From NCBI GenBank assembly GCA_959347315.1, contig OY365806.1:35063526-35127525 (forward strand): a stretch of DNA of 64,000 nucleotides. The letters run 5' to 3'. Below the pieces are notes generated by a model, which did not search any database, was not told the DNA's origin, and saw only the letters and a list, made by a program, of their open reading frames with translations. Made by a program: the position numbers and the translations under genes. The DNA is from Bimastos eiseni (Eukaryota > Annelida > Clitellata > Crassiclitellata > Lumbricidae). This document shows, one piece after another, positions 33,841 through 46,295 of this stretch. The stretch's first letter is position 1; every line of letters begins with the position of its first letter.

Positions 33841-35379
33841 AAGCAACTCCGTCACTGCCCGTAATTTGAGAGTGTGCCAGTCCCAAACCTAAAGAAAGCC
33901 GAAGGGCGACGTTAATCATCTCTGTATAAGCCAACGCGATTGTTTACATGTGACCAGAATTATGCTTTGCATGAAGAGTCCATTGCGAATATAATTATAT
34001 TACCACAGTATTTATAGGAATAAACTGAATATAGATACCGTGAACGTATAAATATATTTGACATTGTATAGGTTAGGCCACATGATTCGTGTGTAGCCTA
34101 TATATAAATATAGGTATAGCTAGTCGAATTGTAAGCGATTAGCGCGAAGTTAAATTACTAGGCATCGTATTGAGTTTTCGTGCGTAGGCCTATTGGCAGA
34201 TGCTGGGTAGGCTGCGCACGTGAGCAGCTAGGGCGGCAATTTTAAGAGATGCTGATGTATGCAGATATAGTCGAAATGGTCCTTGTCTAAAATATACAGA
34301 GATTTCTTCGTTGACAGTATTATTTGCTGTTGTTTTCATCAAGTTCTCGAGTTGTTTGTTTTAAGTAATAATAAGTGACAATACCATTACAGTGTTATTC
34401 ATTTCAATGTACGGAATATATCTCATACGAAGAAACTATCGGACGGTGAAGTGAACTTGAATGTCCGAGTGCACTTGGAAGTGAAAGATGTTTGGCTGAC
34501 AGATACTGAAATATATAATTGAAAAGACAGTTAGATACAAGATTCTTTTTTATCAACAGCCATTGATCAGATTATATCATATATTACAGAAAAACTATCT
34601 CAAAGAACAGCAGCAGATGTTACACAGACAACCATTACAGTCAGACCGACGTTGTCGCTTAAGATTTAGAAAATCCATCGATTCCTCAATTCCAAGTCTT
34701 CCTTCCAATGTCTGTCGCTCAACGACTGCCCATCGATTCCACCGGATTCCAGTGTCACTACGAGGACGATAATCCAAGTCGACCAGACGCCAGTTTCTGG
34801 CATCCGATCGATGCCATCAACCTATAAAGGAATGCCAACGGTTTTCGACATTCGACCAATGTCTGGCCTCTACGAGCACACACGACGAAACAGGAGTAGT
34901 CTACGCAACACAACACATTAACATTAACATTAACAATAACTATCACATAGATAGACTTTGTTTGGTATTGGACAGGTTATTTAAAAGCTATCAACAGTTT
35001 ATTAAAGAATCAATTGAGAGTTTTCAACCTCAATTTCAAGATTGACAGAGGGATGCCTCTCCAGCATTCCCTGTAAATTTCACGTGCATGTTTCAACTGC
35101 CTGAAAATAACAGGTTAAAATATTCTATACGATGTTTAAAAAACTACAGTATGAAAAATTTTCAGAAAATATACAGTCACTTGTGATTTTAATGTCAAAT
35201 AACATCACCGTTCATTAGAAATATGAAAAACAGTTTTCCTCAAAATATGTACATAGTCTCCACCCTGGCTCTACGTCTTCTGTGAAGCTCAGTATGGCCT
35301 TCTTGGATGAGTCGCTGAAGAACTGAACACACGTCGATCATTTGTTCAAAGAATTGTAAAATCTGATCATCTGAGAATC

Positions 35380-36271
35380 TGTCCAAAAGAGCTTTAATCC
35401 GGGACCCGCAGGTTAACCATCAGAACGACTGCGTTTGGTCTGCTAGCAAAAAGCGTGATGTCCACGACAGTCGGCTGTGGTTGAGAGAGCCAGGAGAAGC
35501 ACGTCATGGTTTCTGCTGGCGTAGGCTAAGTCACGGCGGTAAAAGAAGACAGCGCTTCATCCCATACAAGGACAAAGTAAGCTCTAAACTTAACGTTGAA
35601 ACATTGTTATCCAGACTGCAACTTTATTCCACCGACTGGCTTAGTTTTCCAGCACGATTGTGCACCTACTCGCATGGCAAGAGTTTTAGTTAGCTTAAGA
35701 CTTTATTGCAAGAATTGCAGTGAATTAATTGGTAAAGATGAGTGACTACCAGACTCATCAAACCACGACCCTGTTGACTAGTATACAATGTATGCTAGGG
35801 TTCTGCAAGACATTTAATCACAATCCGAAGAATCCTGACGAGATGAAGAAAGTCTTTCAGTTAATATGGGACCAGTGGCCCCCAATGGAATTAGCCGCCC
35901 CAGGGCTCAACCAGCAAGGCGGCTCTCTAGGACATCGACGAGGACATCGGTGTGAAAGCTGGCAGTGAACACATTGAATATGCTCTGAGATTTCTGAATT
36001 CGTAATGAAGGATGATGTTTTTAGACAGTGACATTATTATTGTTATTTAACATTTAAGATTATAAGTGACTATCCATATTTCTGTGTGATTTGGAAATAC
36101 TTGAGAGAAAACAGAAACAGCTGCACTTATTGTAGCAAAAGAAAATATTTCAATTATGGATTCGTTGAAAAAAATCGTTCCTCTGTAAATGCTGTCATTT
36201 TGGTGAACATATCAATTTGTTGCGAAGAAATTGCGTTTAGTCCAGTAGGACATTTTTGTCGAGACACCATG
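35380..36271 (+). pseudogene. Mariner-like transposase pseudogene
   Basis: In successive plus frames one reads NDCVWSASKKRDVH, then GKRRQRFIPYKDKVSSKLN, then WDQWPPMELAAPGLNQQGG, in the order of a mariner transposase (W-A-G-V-S region, V-K-V-N region, QWPPNSPD region). Frameshifts and stops interrupt it. The right terminal repeat ends at 36271 (GAGACACCATG, then TA), matching the right end at 33077. The left terminal repeat was not found. It shares its family with 32668-33077. Confidence 0.75.
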
Positions 36272-36289
36272 TATGTTTTTATGTAATTT

Positions 36290-36515
36290 GCCATGGAGAT
36301 TGCAGTGCAGTCTAACGTGTCAAACTCTGAGTGATTGACAGCTTCTGTGTCCAGTCTTCGACACAGTGCGTCGTTGAATCCAGTGTTTACTTGAACTCCG
36401 ACCTTCGCGTCGATCACATCTGCTACTTGCTTTGTGTAACCATTAAGCAATTGATGTCCTTGTTTGCTGTACACCCGAGTCCGTCGGTTTGCTCTGACCA
36501 CTTCCGCATTACAGT
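36290..36515 (-). CDS. Unassigned minus-strand open frame
   Basis: From about 36515 (after CTGTAG on the minus strand) an uninterrupted frame runs through ANCNAEVVRANRRTRVYSKQ, then GYTKQVADVIDAKVGV and FNDALCRRLDTEAVNHSEFD, before entering the mariner repeat at 36271. Composition looks protein-like and three Cys are present. I do not recognise the family. It may be an old exon or part of an unrecognised transposon. Confidence 0.3.
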
Positions 36516-36893
36516 TGGCCTACAGCAAATAATAATTATGTAATCGCACAGACTAAGTCACTAACACTATTATATAAATAAACTGAAATTAATGCTACTA
36601 AGGATAATGAGCAATTTAATCAGTCACCAAACAGGAAGGTCAATCATTTTGACAGACCTGTTTCGATGACGAATGTTGGATCAAAATTTATGCGCAAATC
36701 ACCAAAGGAAATTAACACGAAAGAAACGTTCAACTACAGTTGTTACGACGCTGTAAATATATTGTTCTTTAAAAGCACACTTCAAAGGCGAAATGAATGT
36801 CACATGGGCTAAATGTCATATGAATGTCATTTGAGTGAATGTCATGCATTTCAGCATGCACACTTAGATCCCATAATTTCATAGGGTGACACT

Positions 36894-37480
36894 AAAGTTA
36901 GTTCACCGTTTTCAAATTGATTTTTCTCAAAAAGCGCTTCATATTTTTTTCTGATATTTTGTCAGTGATAAAAAAATCAAATGACAGATTTTGGTACAAA
37001 TTTGGCTTTGATCGGGTCTGTGGTTGCTATTATATATTTAAAAAATTGAAGAGGAACCAGTTTCGTGGAAAAAAAACTCCCATGCGATAAAGTTTGCTCC
37101 TCATAATATCACTAAAAGTAAAATATTGGACCTAGTAGACCAAAACACAATTTTGTTAGGCGGCTAAGACCTACCTTGGTCTTACAGACGTAGGCTATTG
37201 GCGCACAGAGTTTGTAGTACTGTCTAAGCACCTCTCGTCACAGCTGATCTGTGTGAGATCCCTGGCCGTCAGCCCACCCAACACTATCACTGATGGACTA
37301 AACTTAATCTGTAGAGCAGTCAGAACGTACTCCTCCAAACAGTAGGCCCAGCGTTTTATGCATTCGGTACATAAATCACCTTGAACGGCGAATCATCGGT
37401 GAACAAAATATTAGACGAGTCTTCCGCAGTCCAGTGTCGATGCTCCTATTTCGTCAATACAGACGCGAACCAGAAAGGCA
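36894..37480 (-). mobile_element. Partial mariner copy (family of 47234)
   Basis: It begins at a TA with GGGTGACACTAAAGTTAGTT and is collinear with the element at 47234, from the terminal repeat through the subterminal region. It then jumps over about 400 bp to the segment CCCACCCAACACTATCACTG and fades near 37480. The right terminal repeat is missing. It has no coding capacity. Confidence 0.75.
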
Positions 37481-38065
37481 ATTAACATAAAACGACCCAC
37501 TAACTGTCTTCTGTAGTCAGAAACTTCTTCGAAAGCTGTAAGTTGGTCGAAGATCTTTAGAGGTATATCGAGTCATTGATACAACTTCCGGCAGCATAGG
37601 AATATGTACAAGTCTGACACCATCCGACCACCCCACCCCGCTCCATTCAACAGCTCATTAGTCATGTGCTAATTCTGCAGCTGAAGAATTCCCTACTCAT
37701 TTTTCAGATTCTCGATCAGATTGACTAAACTTTGTATCCGTGCAAAAAAAAGCATCAGATTACCAGTAGAAACCAATAACTCACGAATCTCTCAGGAAAC
37801 GTCGTCAAACTGAAGTCGGTCCGACGTTAATTTTATAAGCAAGCGTATATTAACATGGTATAGTTATAAGAAACTATACATAATTATGGGTTATACGCTG
37901 AAGTGCAATACAATGAAACCCAACACAATTAAAATTTCGCAATGCTTCATTTAATGTTTTAGGATGCAGGAACAAGAGCTCTGTTTAAGGGAACCATATT
38001 GCTACATGTATTTATAGAGAATGGAAAATAGATAACAGATGGCACTTACTTCATCAACCCTTATT

Positions 38066-38989
38066 CTGTGAAGGGCACCAACTACTTAACCAGTAGTTTA
38101 AACTACTTCCCAATTACTTTCAATATATGTAGTTATAACTACTATTTAACTACTTTAGATGACAAGTAGTTATAACTACATTTGTAACTACCACATAAGT
38201 AGGCCTAGTTAACTACTTTTAAAACTACTTTGGTAATGTTATGTCATGGTGCATTGATAGTCACCGAGCAGTATGCAAATTTATTGTCAGTATCAATTGC
38301 TGATGTTCAACGTAAGTAATAAAAATGATCAGAAATACAATGACATAATATATATCTCATTGTAAACTAACAAGGACAAGAACTACTAGCACATGCTACA
38401 AAGCGCCCATATCAGAGCACAGTTTTTATCAGTAACATATGCCAACTTGTTACAACTACAAAAATGTCTAGCCTACAAAGTCCAGAATGATCCGGTGGTC
38501 GAATGGGGAGACGCCCTGCTAAAGTAGTGCAACGTTTGTATAGGACTAAATACAATTAAATGCAAACTATTGGATAGTATTTATCTGTCTACTCTTTTAG
38601 TGATAAATACAAACATCTTAATGCCAGACAGAATTCTAACTGCTTTTAGTTAGAGCGCTATAAGCCATCCCGCCCACTTAACGACTTTGAACCTATCAGT
38701 TGCCTCACATCAACCAAAGTGGACGTTTGATAATAATATTGGCTCCCTATGCTCTATAATATATCACTGTATATCTCACCTTTGCCGTCTGCATCCACTG
38801 TGCTTCTTTAATTCTTCGTCCTCGTACGTTGCCAATAGCTGCTCAGATCTAAGACGACCACTAGTCTATCCAGCCAGTAACAGAGTGACCATTCTCTAAC
38901 CGTTGTCTCTGTCTCTGTCTGTCTGTCTTAGTCTCTCTCTCGCTCACCCTTGTCATTCTTGACTCGACAATCATCTCTCTGTCTGTCTA

Positions 38990-39029
<40 letters not shown>

Positions 39030-39541
39030 AGACACACTTATAACCCAGCAGCCCACTGGTGGTCATCCAGCCGGGTACTGGCTGCTTTCTTTATTCCTTA
39101 ACCATGGATCATAAGCCCCAACCCCTCTACAATCGCATCACTCTAGTTCTTATCGCGCAATAATCACCAGGTACGCCATTAAGCAGCCATAATGCCTTAG
39201 GCTTTCTCTGTAGTTCTGAGAGGAGCCCACTTCCTCACACTAGTATGCTCAAATTTTAACGAATCCCATAAAATGGCGAATTTACTCACGAAATCATATG
39301 GGCAACGTCCATGTTTGTTGTGAAATAACAGAAATTCGTGTAAGAGGGAATTAATAAATAGGAAAAAATGTACCTAATGTGAAATATTGTAGTTAACTTA
39401 AAACTACTTGATAAAAGTAGTCATAATTGTTTCTTTAACCACTGCTTAAAAACTAGCTATAGGCCTAACTGCTAGGCAACTATTTCTATATAAGTTTTAA
39501 CTACTAGTTAAAACTACAGTAGTTAAAAGTGCCCATCACTG
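38066..39541. mobile_element. Non-autonomous hAT element, 1476 bp, with AGTAGTTAAAACT subterminal repeats
   Basis: The left end is CTGTGAAGGGCACC and the right end GTGCCCATCACTG, inverted matches of the CAGTGATGGGCA hAT type. A perfect 8-bp duplication CCCTTATT lies at 38058-38065 and 39542-39549. Both ends carry many inverted and direct copies of AGTAGTTnnAACTACT (38075-38230 and 39385-39530). The centre holds a CT/CTGT microsatellite at 38905-39030 and no transposase frame. Confidence 0.88.
38900..39030. repeat. CTGT/CT microsatellite
   Basis: Two tracts of (CTGT)n with (CT)n lie at 38905-38943 and 38975-39030, inside the hAT element. Confidence 0.9.
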
Positions 39542-40374
39542 CCCTTATTACGTCGCAGTGTATAATCCTTACACGGAATGCATGACGCTATTATGTGAGA
39601 ACTGTGTAAATCTAGCAACATGCAATATCGAGTACAAACGGTCAGAGGCGTTTTGAGATGAAGAGTTGACTAATCCGTGGAGGAAGCCGCAAGCGGTTCG
39701 TCCATTTAATGCTTTTCTTTAATCTATGGATTTCTACTGCGGAGACATAATAGCATTCAACATATTGGATCGAGCTCCACTACATAAAGTCAAACTGCCA
39801 ATTTTATGGAGCAATATATATATATATATATTATATATATACATATTATATATATATTTATATAAGTGAATGAATTGCAAGAGGCCTACGCGGTCGCTCA
39901 AAGGCGGCGATATCGTTTGAGAGGTGGGGGACACCCGATGAGAGAGGTAAGAAATATGAAATATGCATGGAGGACAAACGTATAACGTATACCTTCTCTG
40001 AAAAAGGTGAGGGGGACTTGTTCCCCTCGACCTCCCTGGATCGCCGCCCCTGCGTTCGCTGTAGTTACAACCACTCTTTAAAAACTACTGATAGCAAGCT
40101 AACCCATCGCGACAAGCGTATATGGCTTAAATAAACATGCGTAGCATTTATGTATAAATGTATGCATATAATATATACTTGCATGCATGTATGTATACTT
40201 AAGTATACGACCAAAAATAAACGGTTAAATATACGGCACATATTTTTTTTATCATATCACTGGTACCCTACAAGCACGTGAACCATTCGTCACAACTGTG
40301 TGTAACACCTAACTAAACAAGTGAAGCATATATAAATAATTTATTACTTTTTTTATTTAGCCTGTCAGAATTAA

Positions 40375-41080
40375 CATAGCGCCTCTTCAAGACCATCTAC
40401 TCAGGAGCGTCCCCGCCTAAACCCGGCTAAATGGAACAGTGTCCATGTTAGTATAAAATATGGTGGAGTGGCCCCTGGGCACTGGAGGAATAACGATAAG
40501 AAGCCCATTCCAGGTTGCAGGGCCATCGACCGAGAAGGCTCGGCGCTGCTTCGTGGAAGTACTTGTATACACGAGAGCGAGGGACAAGAAGCTCGACTTG
40601 TAAAGAACAAAGAAGGAAACCTCGACGTTGGACACCCAAGGTAGAACAGCATGGTTTTTCACCGGTACATGGGAACTGATCTCTCGATACTCAGACGCGG
40701 TATGCGATCCGCTGAAGAAAGGGAAGCCAATGTAGGACGTCCCGCATGTATTCGGCCAATATGGTGTACGTGTACTTGCCGCCGTATGCAGAATCCGATC
40801 CGAGCTCCCGATTTGGCAGGCAGAGAGCCCGTCCTATAGGGCGCTACAGTAGTCAAGGTGTTTGAGACCACAAAGAAGAGATGATCATTTCAGCAGCATC
40901 AGAGGACAGGGAAGCGGAATCTTTCCGGAGAGCGTCCTGGACTGCATGGCATAGCTGGTAATGGAAATCGCAGTAGAGGAGGTGGATGTGTTGCGTGAAG
41001 GTGGATTCTTGGTCCAGGGTAACACCAAGGCCTGAAAAGGCAGAAAGTCCAGGGCTGAGGCTTCCATGTTTGTTTTACAC
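40375..41080 (-). mobile_element. L2/CR1-like LINE 3' fragment
   Basis: The minus strand reads, with frameshifts, SGLGVTLDQESTFTQHI, then RKDSASLSSDAAEMIISSL, then a DYC-like turn near 40850, then RAFSVDGPATWNG near 40500. These are the ordered blocks of a non-LTR reverse-transcriptase end. The 3' end, with AAGAGGCGCTATGTTAATTC, is at about 40370-40395. A matching 3' end lies at about 14335-14360. Confidence 0.8.
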
Positions 41081-41297
41081 ACACACACTGATTGCACTGG
41101 ACAACAATTTACTAAAAATCTTTGCTTCCTGAAAATTTTTGGTGGTGATTGTAGACCAGGAAAATAAATAAATATAATTTTGGATTAGCTGTATCGCGTA
41201 GGAATTTTGAGAAAATTGAAATCAAAATTTGTTGAGAAAAGCAATTATGACCAATTATTGCATAGCGATTTTGAGATGCATCATGAATTTCACATGT

Positions 41298-41885
41298 CTA
41301 AAATGTTTTGATGTTGATTTTCGTTTGTAATCCGTGTTCTCTGTATCCCGTCACCAAAATCGATGGTTTCCAGTTTCCTTGATACCGTCCTTCCATTGTA
41401 GCAATGTCCTGGTGAAATCTTTCTCCGTGTTCGTCATTGACTGCACCTAGATTTGCGTGGAAGAAGTCCAGGTGTGAATGCAGGAAGTGGATCTCAAGTG
41501 ACATGTTGCATTTCATGTCTTAGTTCAATTCTTACTGTGTGATGAGATGAGGTTCACATGACCTGCTTAATTCAAAATCCGTATCGCTGTCAGCAGATGT
41601 AGACACGTTTGGCTGCCCATTCCAGCATCCTCATTCTCTACATCTAAGCTTCTTCCATTGGGTGGATTCGGTACTGGAAGAATTTCATCATGTGGCACTA
41701 GCTTCATAGCTGAAGGCAGATTTCGGTATTGAATCGCTTTCTTTGTCTTACCAGAGAAACCAGAAACATTAGTGATATAAAAATAACAATCTGTAACATG
41801 GTTCTTCTGTTCTCGTCAGACCATTGGATTAGCAAAAGGCATTGTCTTTGAAGTACCCCTGAGCCAAACTCTAAGATCGATGGCC
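41298..41885 (-). pseudogene. Remnant of a dispersed, unclassified invertebrate repeat protein
   Basis: On the minus strand, about 41880-41640 reads QRQCLLLIQWSDENRRTML, then GFSGKTKKAIQYRNLPSAMK and LVPHDEILPVPNPPN. After a gap, 41516-41298 reads HFLHSHLDFFHANLGAV, then DEHGERFHQDIATMEGRYQG. I recall the second block as a hallmark of a protein present in many copies in arthropod, cnidarian and other genomes. The expected large middle part is absent, so the copy is a relic. Its biochemical role is unknown to me. Confidence 0.6.
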
Positions 41886-42560
41886 AGTGGCGGTTCCACA
41901 GGGGGGTCATGGCCACCCAACTCAGCTTCTGATCCCCGCACTGCCCCCCCCCCCCAGATCTGGGAAGATGTGCTGTGAAATATGGTGTCTTTTAGATCTT
42001 ATATTTACTTACTCAGGTATGATTATACGATGAAATTCATAATTATTTTTTCCAGGGAATTCTCAAAGGCACAAAGTACTTTCTTGCATAACGAAATCTG
42101 AAAATTTTCTGAACAATCTCACAGGATCACTTACTTACTTGCTTAGACTTTCAGTGGTAGATATCGTCATGGACCAGGCAAGAGAATAGGTTAAAGAGTC
42201 TATAATTTTTTATACGTGTAGCTTTCAATCCCCGTTGATAGTGTCTACATCTGCTGACAGCGATAAGGATATTAGTCGCAGGAAAAGCTATTCTTTGTAA
42301 TACGATTTTGCCAACAAGAAGATGAATAAATATATTATAAATTTCGAATCTGCAATCGGATTAGATGCAAAGTCATTGTCATGGCTTATTTTTGATACTC
42401 TTAAGTCATTTGGAGGCAGACATAGGTTCAGGTTTAGTTGGTAAAGGTTATGATGTTGCTAGTGTTATGAGCAGTATTAATAAGTGTCCAGCAATTAGAA
42501 GGCAGCTAGAGGACACTGACCATTTATTTCCATTGCCACGCACTTTATCATGTCACATGC
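41885..42560 (+). mobile_element. hAT 5' part, sister copy of 15453-17076
   Basis: It starts CAGTGGCGGTTCC and is collinear with the hAT at 15453, though without its LINE insertion. Near 42418-42480 the plus strand encodes GSGLVGKGYDVASVMSS, the GQGYDGASVMSG-like motif of hAT transposases, followed by the shared AGAAGGCAGCTAGAGGACAC stretch. The right end was not found. It abuts the unclassified repeat protein at 41885. Confidence 0.75.
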
Positions 42561-42904
42561 TAAACGTATGCTCCCACCACCGACAACTGACTGTTTGCCC
42601 CTCCACCGCACCGATTGCCTCATCGTCTGCCTCAGGTCTGTCTTCATTATTCTGCTGTATGGTGCTGGTTCTACAGATAACGATCACGCCAATACAAATG
42701 TCGTCACGATCCCAATGTTTCAGTATCCATGATGAACGTCTGATCACAAGACCCCTGAGCGTGCTAATGCATGAATGAATGCAAATGTCATCAACGTTTG
42801 CTCTCCAACGACGCACACACAAACACACACACACACAAACATACATGCACACATTTAACTCGAGCCCCTCGTCATCTCGGACAGTCTATTTGATTGCGTG
42901 AACC

Positions 42905-42965
42905 TGTGGAGCAGGATGTCCGATTAGTTAGAGCGCTCGACTTGTAGCGTGAAGGGTTAGGCTTC
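42905..42965 (+). repeat. tRNA-like SINE fragment
   Basis: CCGATTAGTTAGAGCGCTCG is A-box-like, and a weak B-box-like GGGTTAGGCTTC follows about 30 bases later. No stable cloverleaf is evident. Confidence 0.4.
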
Positions 42966-42969
42966 TAGG

Positions 42970-45510
42970 CTTCCAGAGACGGTTACTGTGTAGGGACACA
43001 GGACAAGTAATTCATGCACAATTGCACTGTACAATCGATGCAATTGCTTGTAAATGTTGTACATTTTAATTTTAGAACGAGAGCAGTATAAACCCCTGCG
43101 TTGCACTGTTTTTGAAACGTTCATAACTTTTGACTCTGCGAAGCCTAAAGAATATTCGCTGAATTGTAAGCGCACAACTGAAAGATTATTATAATAACAG
43201 TAACAAATAAAACATATATTAACGTTGTGAGAACAATATACTCTACCCATTCCATGCAAATTCAAGAAGGTTTTGTAGGTGAATTCCAAGACTTATAGAT
43301 TCAGTGCAAGAATTTTCTTTTCATCACTTCATGCAATTGGTCTATCTTTACAATAAAAAATAAAGCGGGGCAATGATTCTTCATCGAATTTGAATTACAT
43401 CCAACGAATTCGATATGCAGCAGCAGTTTGGCCAGTAGCCTATGTAATTGGAGGCGAGGAGGGGAAGATTTTCTTAAGCTCAGAATTATAAGAAATTCGT
43501 GAAATGCAGAAGAATGCATTAAACTATTAATCAAGACCGAGCTCCACAATTCTTGAACTGCACACCGAACTTGAATCTTGAGCAACCTGTTCCACTTCTT
43601 AGCTTTGTGTTCCTGGAGCATCTTCATAACCAGACGGTCGCAGATAGGTGATCTGTGGTTGCCAATAAAATCTCACCAACATTTATGACAACCTATCGTT
43701 AGATTTTCTCTTAAAAGCATTGATTTGTGAAGCGACAAATTGCCTTCTTTGATCTTGGCGTGAGTAAAAATCATAATTAATGTCCTTCACGCATCGAAAT
43801 CCTTCACCTTCCTCATTAATCGAATTTAAAAAATCTATAAAAAATAGTTTCTTTTGTTTGATGTCAGAAGAGGAAGCAAAGATATCTTTCCTTTACCTTC
43901 AAACGGTTCATGTGCTAAACTTCAATGACTGAAAAGAAAACTCTTCAGTTATTTTCAATGCCTAGACTCTTCTCCACGGATGTCGCATTGCCGTAATAAA
44001 CAAAAACACAGCAGTAGACTACTTTGTAGATCTGAGCTGCATACTTTGTAGTAGTGCTACTACTTTTAGAACATCGCAGATGCTCCAATTGTATTTGTTG
44101 CTGTACTGCATGTATTTCATCAGCAACAGCAGCAGCTTCATGTTTTCGTAGATATCGTTCATTCGTATTGCTCAGCCAGATTCCACCCAGTGAATATGGT
44201 GACCCTTGCCATTGTGTAACAAAATTGCTTTCAGATTTAACAGTTACGAATCTGTACCCAGTGGATGGGCGTCATCGTTATGGGTCACCAAAACATATAG
44301 CAGCAGCTGCAGTGGGCAGCAGTTCAGCAATATTAGTAACATTAGTCAACCGTTGCAACTCATACCTTGCGTACCGGGTCCGAGAAACAAATGTTACACC
44401 TGTCTGCAGCAAATTCCATCCTTTTAGACTAGAATCAAGTTCTGCTCTTGTTTATGCCAAACTCTCTTACCAGATCATTTAATTAACACTGGGTGATCCG
44501 ATCAAACTCTCCGGACATAAACAATTAAAACTCAATTAATGTCTTATATCATATCTGACTCTTGCATTGTGGTATCCTCATTAGTGGAATGCTAGAGAAT
44601 ATCCTCTGGGGATATCTTTGGCTAATATATGCAGTATTACCGTTGCATCAATGTGCTATACTCGCATTCACGACAAAATAACGCTCAGGCATGCATAGAA
44701 TAAACAAAACAGATGATTACGTTGAAAATATATTAGTAGACCGAAGATGTAAGAGCAGGTAGCAGAAAAGGTGACTCCATAAAGGTAGGCTATACATAAA
44801 TTTAAAGCTGATTTTCGTGATTAGCAGCCAGAGGAACCACCCGAAATTGTTCAGGTAAACAAGTATTGGCTGTACAATCATAATACGAATACGTTCTTTT
44901 AGTTTCATTGTATTTGTATTATTTTGTCGGCGTTATTGTCTGTCTGTTTGTCTGTCTTTTGGGCTATATACACTTGTATATATGTATTTATTTGTATGTT
45001 TCTTCCCGCCAATATGAATGGTCTACACGTAAACCGACTTGTATACTTTGGTTGCCAGCTGCAGACTTTCTACGCAGTATGTCCTGTTGTGCTCAGTCAG
45101 TCAGTCGTTCTGTCTGTGTACACACTATTCCATCTGTCCGTCTTCCATGAACGGAAGGGGATGGAAAACCATGTTTATCGCTTGGCCGAGTCAGGTACGT
45201 ATTCGACAAATGGACTGCTTCCCTGTGTCCAAAAGAGTCCAAATGTACACGGATAATTATGACCACAATGTGTTACAAATGTAAGCACAGGTATATATAT
45301 GCTCTAATCGCGCGTGATATAGGTATATCACATATAATGAAGACGGATCCAAGACGCTTGGCATAGTGGCTGATCGGTTGGAGCGCACGGCATGTATCGG
45401 CGCCGAGACGTTTCCTATGACGATTATTGCGTTTATTGATTTTTGCAAATCCTTCGCTCACGCTTGCTTGGCGTCTCAGATTGGCTGAAACTGAATGCGT
45501 TATTTACGCG
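42970..45510. other. No gene recognised
   Basis: Several open frames of 60-142 codons occur on both strands (the longest at 44054-44482). None shows a known motif or splice context. A short A-box-like stretch (GTGGCTGATCGGTTGGAGCG) at 45367-45386 may be another SINE fragment. Confidence 0.3.
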
Positions 45511-45514
45511 ATAT

Positions 45515-45740
45515 GGTAATAATAATAATAATAATAATTTTAATAATAATAATAATAATAATAATCTTAATAATAATAATAATAATAATAATAAAGACTA
45601 AATTTTCTTGTTCTTAATATTTTAGTCCCCGAGGGATCATGTATACCTCGGAGCAAAAATACAAGTAATTATAATGATGATAATGATGATAACAATGATG
45701 AAGATGATGATGATGACGACGACGACAACGATGATGATGG
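45515..45740. repeat. AAT and GAT microsatellites
   Basis: (AAT)n tracts with interruptions run 45516-45596, and a (GAT/GAC)n tract runs about 45672-45745. Confidence 0.9.
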
Positions 45741-46219
45741 TGCTGATGCTGGGCATCTCTGCAGTGTGGGATGGAAATGGCATCCAAATACGAAATTAGA
45801 AACTGTGTGCAACTATATAGGCCTACGTTGAAATTGTGCATAGGCCCCAGATACTATCTTAAATAAATTGTACGCATATGCGCACACTTACCATCCTTTG
45901 TGTTCAGATATACAGTTTCAATCCTCGTCATACTTTCAACTTCCCCTCTCATCCCATTACCCTAAGCATGTCATTGTCGGGACCAATCAAAATGTCATCG
46001 AATCCTGGTCTATGTGCAATCATCCTAGCTGTTCATTTTCCATGCCCTCTTCATCCGTCCATCCTTCGACCACTTCCTTCTTTGTCGATGACGAATCATT
46101 CCAAATATTGACTATAGGCAACACAGAGTTTGTCCCCAAAGACCGCCTATGCAATAGGTCTCTCTTTATATCTCTATGTATATGCAGCATATATTATTAT
46201 AGTGATTTATGCCGTCTCC

Positions 46220-46295
46220 GGCTCTCTGTCTCATGTCTGTCTGTCTGTCTCTCTTTCTTTCTTTCTTTTCTTTCTTTCTCTCTCTTTGCTCTACA
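46220..46295. repeat. CTGT and CTTT microsatellite
   Basis: (CTGT)n passes into (CTTT)n and (CT)n between about 46228 and 46290. Confidence 0.9.

Noticed and set aside
44054..44482. 142-codon plus-strand frame
   Set aside because: No recognised motif, low-complexity Cys/Ala start, no promoter or splice evidence.
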